Origin: Glandiceps talaboti
Lineage: Eukaryota > Hemichordata > Enteropneusta > Spengelidae
Assembly: GCF_964340395.1 (NCBI RefSeq)
Contig: NC_135562.1
Coordinates: 7,027,634-7,091,633 of the forward strand
Direction: 5' to 3'
Length of the DNA: 64,000 nucleotides
Below, piece by piece: positions 1 through 10,903 of the stretch (position 1 is the stretch's first letter; each line of letters opens with the position of its first letter). The notes below the pieces were generated by a model. The model saw nothing but the letters and a program-made list of their open reading frames with translations, had not been told where the DNA came from and made no database searches. A program made the position numbers and the translations under genes.

Positions 1-663
1 TTCTGATTTGTTGCAAGATAAATTTCCCCGTGAGGGATAATGCAGTAATGTAACATAATATAATATAATATAATATAATATAACGAAGGCCAGTTGTTAT
101 TATTGCATCAGTGTAGCGCCCTCTATTCGGGAATGAATTATACTACAGCATACAGAATAATGATGAATGTGCTTTGGGACTAAGTTACTTTGAAAATGGC
201 TCTCAAATGTATGCAACCGTTGAACTGTGACCCCTGTTTTTCTTTCTTAATTAATGGGTTCCATTTTTCTTGAGCAACTTGAAGTGACAGAAATTTTTTT
301 TTTAACAGCGATTATGCTTCGTCGGGGCATACTATATGTTAAAAGGACATAGAAGACAGAAACATCACCTGACACAGTGATTCTATGAGTGTTTGGTCCA
401 ATTCCAATCCCTAAATTATGTCCAGAGATGCTCACCGTGACCAGTGCCCCCCCCCCCATCTTTTTGGGCCCTCTAGTGGTGAAACCTAAAAATCTTCTTT
501 GAACCACTACATTTCAAAATTAAATTAGGTATAAACATTGTAACAATTGACATGTATTTGTCAAATTTCTAACCTTATATTTAATATTTTTGTGAATTTC
601 TATAATATTTCTCCAAGTAAACAGAAACATGAATTCCCATACTGATTAAGTGTAGTGTCCACA

Positions 664-765
664 TTAAAGTGGCCATATGGATGAGGATTGGGTATTTATT
701 TTGGATTTTTAATTTACAAAACAATGTTATCATGGCTTCCTACTTGAAAAATCAATGTGAAACTC
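664..765 (+). mobile_element. MITE family 1, left terminal repeat only
   Basis: It begins TTAAAGTGGCCATATGGATG and runs through the terminal inverted repeat to GTGAAACTCC, then stops abruptly at a (GTAT)n array (766-832). Confidence 0.7.
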
Positions 766-805
766 CTTGTATGTATGTATGTATGTATGTATGTATGTAT
801 GTATG

Positions 806-832
<27 letters not shown>
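766..832 (+). repeat. (GTAT)n microsatellite
   Basis: About 16 units joined directly to a truncated MITE family 1 arm. Confidence 0.95.
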
Positions 833-839
<7 letters not shown>

Positions 840-1591
840 TCATATATCTATTTGTTGTAAATTTATCCTGAGTCTCTTGTATATCAGCACCCCACCCCCA
901 TCCCCCACCACACACACATTTATCAATTTACATACATTTTTCACCGTAGTTTAACATCATGAATATCGGAGATAAACTCACAGCTGTTCGAGGATTTGAG
1001 CAACATCTAAATTTTTTCTGCGAAATCAGACAGAAATATGTCACTTGTTGCATCTAGTTTTTAAGCCCTGTACACTAAGTGATTATTTTGTCTGTTTTAC
1101 CCATTGTTTTGTATACGTAATAATACGATATGCTTTCTTTGTTACTGTTAAAGCCTAGGTTTACAACAACACCATGTGGTAAAGGATCAATCTTTGCTTT
1201 GATTTTTAATCATTTATTTGCCAAAGGTCGAAAAACCAACAACCAAATTTACATATCAAAAGAGGGAAATGAAATAATCAAGTATAAAAACACATCGGCA
1301 ATGAGAAGAAAAAAATATTTTTAAATAACTTTAAACTTCTGGCTGGACCACAAAAATAGTTTGTTCAAATTTTGTTTGACATTTTAAAGTCTGCTGTTAC
1401 AATATCTCTAGCTTTATTCAAATTTGATTTAGAAATAAATTCGATTGCCTCCATTTCATTCGTATATTGTCATTTGTTTTCGCTTTTGTGTGTTGCGGGA
1501 GTGAGCCACGTGGTTAAGAGTCGCTAACTCCCCAAACTACTGAACAAGAAAAGTACAAAAACATCATCTGTCGCTTCCATCAGTTATGGGT

Positions 1592-1976
1592 CTTAAAGCC
1601 TACAAAAATTGTTCGGCTCCAGTTACCCGACCCCACCTACTTTTTCTCTGTCGACCATAAACCCTTTTTGATATATTCGGGAAAAAATAAAATCGCGAAA
1701 ATTGTGAAGTCTCGCCTGAAATAGTGGATGCGGACACTGACATCAACTTAAAAAGACAATATATAATTTTTCTTCCAATCTGTAATGCTTGCTTATCTGA
1801 TGGGAAGAAACCAATAACACAGAGACCATATGGAAAACAATGTAAAACATAACTACCTGAGTTAGACACTCACACATGAAAAAAAAGGTAATACAATGAT
1901 GTAAAAAATCTACCTACCATGTGTATTCTAAAATTGAGTGTTATCGGAACCACACAATTTTTTTTATTAGGCCTAA
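1592..1976 (-). mobile_element. MITE family 2, complete copy (inverted)
   Basis: About 385 bp. Its ends resemble each other in inverse (one end has GGTTCCGGTTACCCGACCCC-like sequence, the other TTAGGCCTAA with GTGTGGTTC). It is the reverse complement of the copies at 39974 and 62200. Longest open frames are fragments. Confidence 0.75.
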
Positions 1977-2266
1977 AGTACAACAGCAATCAAGACGTAG
2001 ACAGCAACTGTTACAACTTCATAATACCATATTACTGGTTTGACAAAAACAAATGAATTGCAAATAATAGGTATTAAATGAAGCTTTATTTTATTGGTCA
2101 CCCGTATGTACTAAACGGCAGCTGTCAACAAAATAATCCGTAAGACTGGATTTATCATAGGGGTAATAATCAAACTCTGACATTCTTGCTTCCGTCGCTC
2201 CTTTCGTCTGACAAACCAAAAGGAGTAAGGTGAGATGATAACTTTTTTTTCAGATTTTCTATCGTT

Positions 2267-2575
2267 TTAAATTGACCATATGGATGAGGATTTGATATTT
2301 ATTTTGGATTTTTAATTCATAAAACGATCTTATCACGGCTTCTTACTTGAAAAACCAATGTGAAACAACATTGACCAAGTCCTTGTTTGTAACGCAAATT
2401 ATCAATAAAAGTGTAAAATGTTTGTTATTGTACGTTCGTTTTGTCCAACGTTCAAACACAGACTCTGTCAATGTTGTTTCATATTGATTTTTCAAGTAGG
2501 AAGCCATGATAAAGTTGTTTTATGAATTAAAAATTGAAAATAAATACCAAATCCTCATCCATATGACCACTTTAA
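2267..2575. mobile_element. MITE family 1, complete foldback copy
   Basis: About 309 bp with inverted repeats of over 100 bp: one end has GACCATATGGATGAGGATTT, the other its complement, AAATCCTCATCCATATGAC. Both ends abut TTAA. There is no coding capacity. TTAA edges would suit a piggyBac-type transposase, which is an inference. Confidence 0.8.
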
Positions 2576-2923
2576 AATAATGAACTTGCACCAATAACTA
2601 TTCCAAGTTTAGTTTTGCTTTTTACAGTTCACCGTAGTGTAGGGTGCTCACGTAACTTACCTCCGCCTTGTTAAGGAACTTTTAGTCGAAACATCGATAG
2701 TTTTCATTACTAATTTTCAGGGACTGTATTATCCACAACTTTTCCTTCTTTGTAGTTTTAACTGTTACCATACTTAATGTCATCATATGATTTAGACAAG
2801 TTTTTTAAAGAATCAACTTTATTTCGTGGAATCTTTCCAAATCGGTTATGAGACCTGTATCTGTTATCTGTCACTCCTTCCAAATGGCGACAAAATAGGC
2901 GGAACAAACAAAAACGTTTGTGT

Positions 2924-3233
2924 AGACGTGATAATCGAATGGTTAAGAGCGGCCGGCCTGAAATCTGCATGGTATAGGTTCGAGTCTCGCCGCTGAAGTT
3001 TCTTTCCGAATGGCCGGTAAGGTCCCCGGGGGACGATTTGAACCATGGTCATACCTAAGTCAACCCAGCAGTATACTAGTAATTAGAGACCTGGTAGGAT
3101 AGACATTGTAATCCTATAAACTTATATTTTGTAGAGACTGCAGTGGGCCCTTGTGCCATTATATGCCCATGCAATGTATAACAATTGTAAAACGCTTTAT
3201 ACAAAGTGTGGGATGGGAAGTGCTGTAAAAAAA
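2924..3233 (+). mobile_element. tRNA-derived SINE
   Basis: The head resembles a Ser/Leu-type tRNA. Box A TAATCGAATGG (2932-2942) and box B GGTTCGAGTCT (2977-2987) each differ from consensus at one place. A non-tRNA body of about 240 bp follows, ending in an A-rich tail (AAAAAAAACC). It is not a functional tRNA. Confidence 0.6.
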
Positions 3234-3284
3234 ACCTAACATTTATTATCATGTAATTTAATTTTATGAAACGTTATCATATCG

Positions 3285-3494
3285 TGAAGGTGGCATGCTA
3301 GACAAATCACCGAATTCAGTATATAACACCCTTTTATAATGTAATGATAATTTATTCACACTTATTTACAGCGTCAGTATTCACAGTCAAATATGTTATC
3401 AAAGACGCATATTATAAAGTATACATTACATTAAAAACCAACCAACCAACCAACCAACCAACCAACCAACCAACCAACCAACCAACCAACCAAC

Positions 3495-3578
<84 letters not shown>

Positions 3579-3640
3579 TTTTGTATAACGCCAAAATCCA
3601 ATATGACGTAATATTCTATGGCGCTGAACAAGAACAACAG
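3285..3640 (+). repeat. CAAT-type dispersed repeat, copy 1
   Basis: GCTAGACAAATCACCGAATT, then a roughly 150-bp (ACCA)n and (ATCA)n array at 3437-3576, then AATTTTGTATAACGCC and GGCGCTGAACAAGAACAACA. It matches copy 2 at 10441. Confidence 0.6.
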
Positions 3641-4871
3641 TAGATCAATGTAAAAAGTTAGAAAGCTCTTGCAAACAGATGTGTCTTGATGTCATATTTG
3701 TCATCGTTGTAAGACATTTGCTGTACAAGTGAAATTCATCGTTATACAGGATGGACTGGGTACATGGTCTTATATAGTGAATGTCACAATACCGTGTAAC
3801 TTTTCTGTTTGATACAACCATGCAGAAACCAATAAGAAAACTGCATATGCCACACGTCAATAGCAAGATGGCACTTTTTGCTACATTAATCTAAATGATA
3901 TAACCCATTTAAATATATTGCTATTCCATGCAGACATTCAGGCGCCAATGTTTTTCTTAGTATCAAACACCCAGTAGTACTTTGGAGAGCTGTGTTCGAA
4001 AAGAGCATAAGCACAGAGTGCAGACAACGATGTTATCATTCGGTGCTTCTCTTTCTTTCAATTTCGAACGTTGAGTGTTATATTGTATAACAGGTTGGCT
4101 ACTCATAAGTACGAGATTGGATATTGTATCAGATGTATGTAACGAGAGCTAACAAAAGAACAAACGACGGTAAATGTAACAGCCAAATAGAAATCGCGAC
4201 GTGTACCCTACATCGGATTTTAATCAGATTAGTTGACACCATAACTTCCCAGCGCTCCAGGCGCTTCACATGCATTACTATAGGCACACATGAGAATAAG
4301 TCGACCCTTTCGTTCTATTTTGACCCTCTAGAATGAGCCAAAAAGTTATTGCAGGTATGGAGTGCCATGAGTGTGGCAGATGTACAACCGAAGTCAAATT
4401 GAATATCACATTTGCTGCTTTATGTTCAGTAACCAGTATTCCGTCCACTCTTAATTGAATTGCTAGATTTCTCAGACTTTGTCTGAATATATTTTGCGAA
4501 ATCCCTCAAGATATGCACGATTTCAACTAACCATTTCCATTATTTCAACATTTCGCACTTGATACCAACTGTCTTTGCTTGTGTTCACTTATTAATACAG
4601 AGGAACGTAAGTGAATAAATGCCCGTAATCAAATCTGCAGAATGGAGATAGCACGTTGAATGCAAATGAATCTCGCGAGATTTCTGGGTTCTGGAAACTG
4701 TCCCCACGGTCTTTTATTGCCAAATATTATTGTGATGTGCTTAGCTCTATATGGTTTGTATTGGCTTCTATAATTTTTTCATGTAAGTTTTGATGCGAAT
4801 TTTCGATATCAGCTGTAACGTTCAGAGAATGTGGTGAATGATCATTATTAATATTTTTGGATACAGGAACC

Positions 4872-7609
4872 ATGGAAACTTCGCTGGTCAAATTATGTAT
4901 ACTGGTCATTGCTGTCCTTAGTTACACAGGTAAGAAAACATTATTAGAGACATTTGTCGTTGATTACCATGGTTCGAGTTTGAGAATCAGCCATTTTCGG
5001 TGAACGTGGTCTTCTGGGGGAGGAGCGGGGGGGGGGGGGTGTTCCACGCAGACTTCCAAACCCAAAGTATTTTCATGCATATTTTGTGGAGAAAAACCCT
5101 TTCTCATGAAAACCTAAAGTCTGGTGTATTTGTTGTTACATTGTTTGTGTGTTACAGTTTAGGGGATTTGGAACCTTACCTAATCTAACATGAAAAGCAA
5201 ATATGGTTACAATTACTTATAATCGTTGAGGACTGAGAACTCTGATCTGATCTTAAACTACCCTAAATAAAATTTCCAGACCTTTTCAAGTTCAAAGATG
5301 AAATGTATACCGTGAGGGCAGTAAAAATGACCCCTTACACGCGAAACCTCTGGTAATGTCATCTATTACGATGATGGCAGTTGCACACTCCCCTTGCCCA
5401 TGTGATATAGAAGTCAGTAGTCTTGAAGCAAAATATGCTGACTGAAAAAACAACGTTTTTCTTGTAGGAACCATTGATGCAACTCTGACCGGCAATCACT
5501 TCGTGGATGATGTGACTGCTGAAGCTCTTAATAATGTGGATAAAGCCATTTTTGATACCAAGAATGTCTTACTTGGAGAACACAAACCAACCACTCCCGA
5601 GGAACTATTGACTCTGTTCAGATTTCCATCAGCTGAAGTCGTTGACGCGGCAAGATCAGAAGAGATCCTAGAAACCATTATTGAAATGATAAAGGATCGT
5701 GATGGAGCTGGCATACAAGGTAAGAAGATATCAACAAGTAGCAGAAGATTGGCAACAACCCTACACTATAGAGAATAGATGACCGCACTACTGCATAGCC
5801 AATTGCTCTTTTCTGTCGCCATATTTGATTTCCCATAAACCATTGCAATGTCAAAGGTTACATATTTCACATTTCTATGATCAACTTATGTAAGATTTTA
5901 TCATTATAGTACATTTATTCTCTTTTTGATTGTCCAGATTGGAAAATTGAAGATGAACTAACTCCTGATGTTATTGAGAATCTAATGGAAATTTCTGGCT
6001 GCAGGGATTTCAGAAAAGAAGCAACGTGTGAAGAAACATGTATGTGTAAAAATATCAGATATCGCCAGATCGATGGTACTTGCAACAATGTTGACAATCC
6101 ACTTCAGGGTGCTGCTCTTACACGATATGCACGTTTTCTCGATCCGATTTATGAGAATGGCCTGAATGAAGCTGTTGGTTGGAACATTCACAAAAAATAC
6201 AATGGGTTTACTAAACCAAGTCCTCGTTTGGTGTCAACTGAAGTAGGTTCTACAGACTCCATAACTGAGCATAGACAACTCAGTGATATGGTTACTTTGT
6301 ACGGCCAGTTCTTAGATCACGACGTCGATCTCACGCCACAAAGTCCAAGCACGGTGTCTTTCAGGGATGGTGTCCGATGCAATGAGACTTGCACAAGTAG
6401 TAATCCATGCTTTCCTATTCCTATCCCAGAAGATGATCCCCGAATAGAAAAAGAGTGTCTTCAATTTATCAGATCAAGTGCTGCATGTGGTACTGGTATT
6501 TCATCACTCTATCTAAATAAGATAATACCACGAGAACAACTGAATGCAATCACGTCGTATGTTGACGCATCTCAGGTGTATGGTAGTTCAGAAGACCGAG
6601 CCCACCAGCTACGAGCATTCGATGGCAAAGGACGTCTTGCCGTAAATGACAGAACAGAATCAAGCACTGGTCGTTCTCTGTTACCCTATGATCCACAATC
6701 CCCAGTCGCCTGTCTAAGTGATGATAGTGAAGACCAAATACCATGCTTCATAGCCGGCGATGTTAGAGCTAATGAACAGTTAGGATTGACTGCTATGCAT
6801 ACTTTATTTGTCAGAGAACACAACCGAATTGCAGAGATGTTGGCTGAACTGAACCCAAATTGGGACGAAAATACCATCTACCAAGAAACCCGTAAAATAG
6901 TTATTGCACAGGTCCAACATATTACTTATGATCATTATTTACCACCGGTGCTAGGACCAGAAGGTATGGCATTACTTCGTAACTACAAAGGCTACGATAA
7001 GGATATTGAAGCTTCAGTTGCCAATGTATTTGCAACTGCAGCATTTCGATTTGGTCATGCAACTGTACGACCAATTATCCAGCGGCTGAAGGAAGACATG
7101 ACCCCAATTCCCCAGGGTAATGTGGCTTTACATAAGGCGTTCTTCCAACCATGGAGAATTGTTGAGCAGGGTGGCATTGATCCACTCCTGAGAGGATTCT
7201 TTGCGAATGCTGCTAAGGACCTGAATTCGAAAGAGCTTCTCAGTGATGAGCTGACTGAACATCTCTTTGAGTTGGCCAACACAGTGGCACTTGATCTGAT
7301 GTCATTGAACATACAACGTGGTCGTGATCATGCTTTGCCTGGCTATACAGCATGGCGTGAGATGTGTGGTTTACCTGAAATAAGAACGTTTTTCCAGCTG
7401 AAGCATTCGATAAAAAATAAGCAAGTGCGTGACAAATTGAGCCAACTGTACGGACACGTTGACAATATTGATCTGTTTGTTGGTGGACTGGTAGAAGACC
7501 CTCTTCCAGGTGGTGTGTTGGGACCAACATTCACCTGTATTTTGGCCAAACAGTTCCAGAATCTTCGAAATGGAGACAGGTAAACATTCTATATTCGAAC
7601 AGCAGTTTA

Positions 7610-7668
<59 letters not shown>

Positions 7669-8484
7669 ATGTGTTCATTATAAACAAAACAGGAACACCT
7701 CATAGAAGAACAACGTTGGTCATATCATGTGCATTCTCGCAAACCAGAGCTGGTATTTCTTCCGCGACATCTCTTGGATGGTGCGTTTTGGATGGTACCG
7801 TAAAAGAGGCTGTGGTTTATGACGATGCTCATCTGTAAATAAATGCCACCATAAAGTTTAAACCACTGTTGTCTTAAATGTTGTCTATTAGGTTTGCTTG
7901 ACATGCAGCAGTTATTACACTTGTATTATATAGAAACACGTTTAAATTTATAATTGAGCACATAACTGCAAAGAAAGCCATACCTTATTTTCCTACAACC
8001 GATACTTGATCAATATTCTTGGTCAAAATGATCGAAGGTAACACCTCATTTGTTACTACAATTATATGAATGCATTAATATGTTTTTCTTCTGGTAAACT
8101 ATTATTCAGGTTCTGGTATGAGAACCAGTGTGTCCTCTCCCCTGCACAAGTTGCTGAGATAAAGAAATCTTCACTCTCTCGTATAATATGTGATAATACT
8201 GATATAACTGAAGTACAGGAAGATGTATTTATGAAACCGGGCAAGCAAGGTCCATTGGTGTCGTGTGATGATATCGAGGCCATGGATCTGACACCCTTTA
8301 TACATGGTACACATGGTATGTAGCCTCACTACATGGGCATGTCCGAACTGGGCCTTAAAACTAAGTATTGTAAAATTTTCAAGTATGGATATATGTTTAA
8401 AACAAGTTAACAGTACATGAAGTACAGAGGAACATATTAATTTTTGTTGTTGATTCTGCGATAGATTGTTGTTGTTGCTGCTGC

Positions 8485-8535
<51 letters not shown>

Positions 8536-8576
8536 GTGTGTGTATTGTTGTTGTTGTTGTTCTTGTGTGTGTGTTG

Positions 8577-8620
<44 letters not shown>

Positions 8621-9606
8621 TTGTTGCTGTGTGTGTGTGTGTTTGCTTGGTTGGCTGGTTGGTTGGCTGGTTGGTTGATCGATTGATTACTTGGTTGGTT
8701 GGTTGATTGATTGGTTTATTTTTGTCATTGCGACAGATACACACTCGCCTAATATCGTTTGCCCTGCTGACATTGTTATAAACCTTTCACCAAACTCCGA
8801 TGAAGACGACGACGATCACGAAGAAGAAGATGAAGACGTCGACGTTGATGTCGCAAGGATGGTGCAAGTAATGTGGGAAATGAATAGTTTAGATGAGAAT
8901 GGCAACCCCTCTTGTTACACCTGCTCTCGAACAAGTGGATCGCTGTTTCCAGTGGGAGTGACGACAATAACCTGCTCAACCACTGACACTGGTGGAAACT
9001 GTGGCAGCTGTTCGTTCTCAGTAAAGGTGGTCGAATGTAAGTCACACACGAATGTAAAATCATTAACAAATATACAATTTTAAGCTGAATTTCTTTAATA
9101 ACATCGTTTTCCTCTCTTAAATGTCATCTGGACCAGTTTCACTCAAAATAACGTTTCTCCTTAAGTTTTTGTATGATCTTACAACAATATAGCGAAGGAT
9201 GTGGTGAAAGAAAATTTGAATCAGATATCTTCTGGTGTGGAGTCTCAGTGGAAAGTGGGCCAACCATGAATTAGCATATTGATGTGGAAAAAATAATGTA
9301 GAATTCCTGTCAAAGAAGAGCTTAGCATATATGTCTTTCTCAAAGTCAATTATGTAATCTTAAACTCACGCACTCACTCACTCACTCATTCACTCACTCA
9401 CTCACTCACTCACTCACTCTCTCACTCTACTTAACTCACTTGCCTAGCTTATTCGTTTATGTTACCAAAATTACACCACAAATTTTGGTCAAAAAGAAAC
9501 AACCAAATGCTTCTCATCGAAGAATCAGACACATGTACGTTTATAGAAGACATAATCAAAGGTCATATCATAGTATTAATCAAATGTGTATTTTCTTATT
9601 TCAGAA
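4872..9606 (+). CDS. Peroxidase gene A: secreted thyroid-peroxidase-like haem peroxidase with C-terminal HYR domain
   Basis: Six coding exons fit together in frame: 4872-4929, 5468-5719, 5938-7579, 8110-8315, 8737-9036 and 9605-9606, giving 819 aa. All introns are GT-AG, with phases 1,1,2,1,1. Residues 1-20 are a hydrophobic signal peptide. Residues 20-103 form a helical, propeptide-like exon similar to the N-terminus of thyroid peroxidase. The catalytic domain follows. Visible motifs are FLDHDVDLTP (heme-linking Asp230, distal His231, Ca-binding Asp232), the TSYVDASQVYGSS calcium loop, RANEQ (Arg380, Glu383), FRFGH (proximal His477) and LNIQRGRDH (Asn561). These match the myeloperoxidase/thyroid peroxidase family, which oxidises halides or phenols with hydrogen peroxide. 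Exon 5 encodes a HYR domain, an Ig-like adhesion fold. No membrane segment follows, so secretion is inferred. The stop codon appears to be split between exons 5 and 6 (T|AA). The start ATG has CATGG context just after an acceptor-like TATACAG, so an upstream untranslated exon is likely. Confidence 0.9.
7607..7666 (+). repeat. (CAA)n microsatellite, gene A intron 3
   Basis: It starts about 27 bases after the donor of the catalytic exon. Gene B has a (CAA)/(CGA)n array at the matching position. Confidence 0.95.
7727..7835 (+). repeat. Dispersed repeat family 8, copy in gene A intron 3
   Basis: CGCAAACCAGAGCTG and AGGCTGTGGTTTATGACGAT recur at 57070-57170. Gene B lacks it at the matching place. 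Confidence 0.55.
8465..8725 (+). repeat. (TTG)n, (TG)n and (GGTT)n microsatellites, gene A intron 4
   Basis: A compound array of TTG, TGTG and TTGG/TTGA units ends about 10 bases before the HYR exon acceptor. Confidence 0.95.
8737..9036 (+). other. HYR-domain exon of gene A with acidic insert
   Basis: This 300-nt exon is flanked by phase 1 introns on both sides. It encodes a HYR (hyalin repeat) domain: the VCPADI start, a tryptophan strand (VMWEMN), a Cys pair (SCYTC), then SGSLFPVGVTTITCS, GNCGSCSF and the closing strand VKVVE. Between the first strand and the VMW strand lies a run of about 20 mostly Asp/Glu residues, coded largely by GAC/GAA/GAT. A canonical HYR domain has only a short loop there. 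The exon begins about 10 bases after a long TTGG/TTGA microsatellite. Confidence 0.85.
9037..9604 (+). other. Last intron of gene A, homologous to 23811-24120 in gene B
   Basis: The donor GTAAGTCAC and the acceptor context ending ATTTCAG are conserved between A and B. In A the intron contains a (CACT)n array at about 9366-9424. Read-through of the donor would replace the split stop with a tail starting CKSHTNVKSL in A and CKSRTNVKSL in B. Confidence 0.7.
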
Positions 9607-9674
9607 CGACCCACCGAACAAATATGAAGGTGAAGAATAACCACAAAAATAGGCCTTAATTGTGACGTGCTCAT

Positions 9675-9680
9675 AATAAA
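9675..9680 (+). terminator. Candidate poly(A) signal of gene A (proximal)
   Basis: AATAAA lies about 70 bases after the terminal exon begins. B has no AATAAA at the equivalent place, so the distal signal may be the main one. Confidence 0.4.
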
Positions 9681-10203
9681 GAGCGCCATCTACATGTATG
9701 ATAGCTTGAATAAGACTGACTGCTCTCTGCTTATCAAAAAAATATGTTGTGTGCTTTTGGTTAAAGCTCTAATTCTCAACTGCATAATATATGTTTGTAT
9801 AATTTGCGGCCCTGTAATGTTTTTGCTATATTGGTATATTTGTTACATCAGTGGGTGATGAAGCTACTTACAACAGCGAAAGTGTTTGTTCCCATTATAC
9901 ACATTTTACGAAACAAAGTATTAGGATTTACCAATTATATTTCGATATATATGACCTTGAATTCATTTAGTACAATGAAAACCAATTCAATGGAGTGTGC
10001 ACATTGTAAATCCTTAAACTTTATTGATGCTTGGGAGACACAGTAAAGCGAATGTGATGATCATATTTTCGAGTGTTTTACTGTATAAAACTTATTATTT
10101 TAGTTTTATCAGTTTTGTTTGAAGTTTAAAAATAACATCTGATTTGAAATTGAAGTGTTTGCTATTTTACTTTTAAACTGTTATATATGTGACATATATG
10201 GGT

Positions 10204-10209
10204 AATAAA
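10204..10209 (+). terminator. Candidate distal poly(A) signal of gene A
   Basis: AATAAA lies within sequence (ATATGGGTAATAAAATTGGG) that is conserved at the matching place behind gene B, which supports a shared 3' end about 600 bases past the stop. Confidence 0.5.
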
Positions 10210-10440
10210 ATTGGGTGGAAAAGCAACAACCTTGTCATCATTTGTTAACACGTAACGTATCTCTCCACCCCTCACCCCCCAACCCCCATCTTAACCTCAC
10301 AATCTGTAAATAAAGTCTCAGCTTTATATCTCAAAACGGTTTTAAAGTCACCCTAAAAGTCACACATAATCAACGAATATAAACCTAAAAAGTAATTGCC
10401 TATTTTCAGCTAACTCGGAAATCTAATTATAGCGACCCAT

Positions 10441-10616
10441 ATCGTTACGGTGGCTTGCTAGACAAATCACCGAATTCAGTATATGATATGATACCCCTTT
10501 TAAAATGTAATAATAACTTATCTACATAGCGTCAAAATATGTGATCAAAGACACTTAAGCATACATTACATTTTTTAAAAACACCCAATCAATCAGTCAG
10601 TCAGTCAGTCAGTCAG

Positions 10617-10673
<57 letters not shown>

Positions 10674-10800
10674 GTATCGCTCAGTCGAGCTAGCGAGCGA
10701 TCCAATCAATCAATCAATCCATCCATCCATCCATCCATCGAATCGGAGTTTTAGTTTATAGGTGCTGTACAGTTCCATATTGAAAATATTCATGAATAAG
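10441..10800 (+). repeat. CAAT-type dispersed repeat, copy 2
   Basis: Same leader as at 3285, then (CAGT)n, (CAAT)n and (CATC)n arrays at about 10587-10740, then GGTGCTGTACAG. A separate (TTGA)n array follows at 10861-10903. Confidence 0.6.
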
Positions 10801-10859
10801 TATGTTTTAAGGCCCTTCGAATTCTTGAAAGTATTAACTGTGGGTTTCTGTTCAAGCTC

Positions 10860-10903
<44 letters not shown>

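Larger units (their letters stand above)
1..4871. other. Left flank without recognisable gene
   Basis: No coding exon is supported. It holds a short TATAA array (50-80), MITE fragments, a SINE and a CAAT repeat (listed separately). The last 150 bases are homologous to the flank of gene B and may contain part of its promoter or an intron behind an untranslated exon. Confidence 0.6.

Noticed and set aside
2928-2995. tRNA gene
   Set aside because: The boxes look tRNA-like, but no acceptor stem or clear anticodon arm can be drawn, and a long body follows. Called a SINE instead.
6550-7703. Several minus-strand frames across the peroxidase exon
   Set aside because: They are shadows of the catalytic exon; they contain no family motif and differ between paralogues.
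8397-8744. Antisense glutamine/threonine-rich reading frame
   Set aside because: It is only the translation of a TTG/TGTG microsatellite. The same applies to frames over the CT, GA, TA, CTAT and GATT arrays.
9605-9640. In-frame ending NDPPNKYEGEE for gene A and NNSPTKCETAE for gene B
   Set aside because: Both frames are open, but the leftover T from exon 5 puts exon 6 in a different frame. No alternative donor to correct this is evident.
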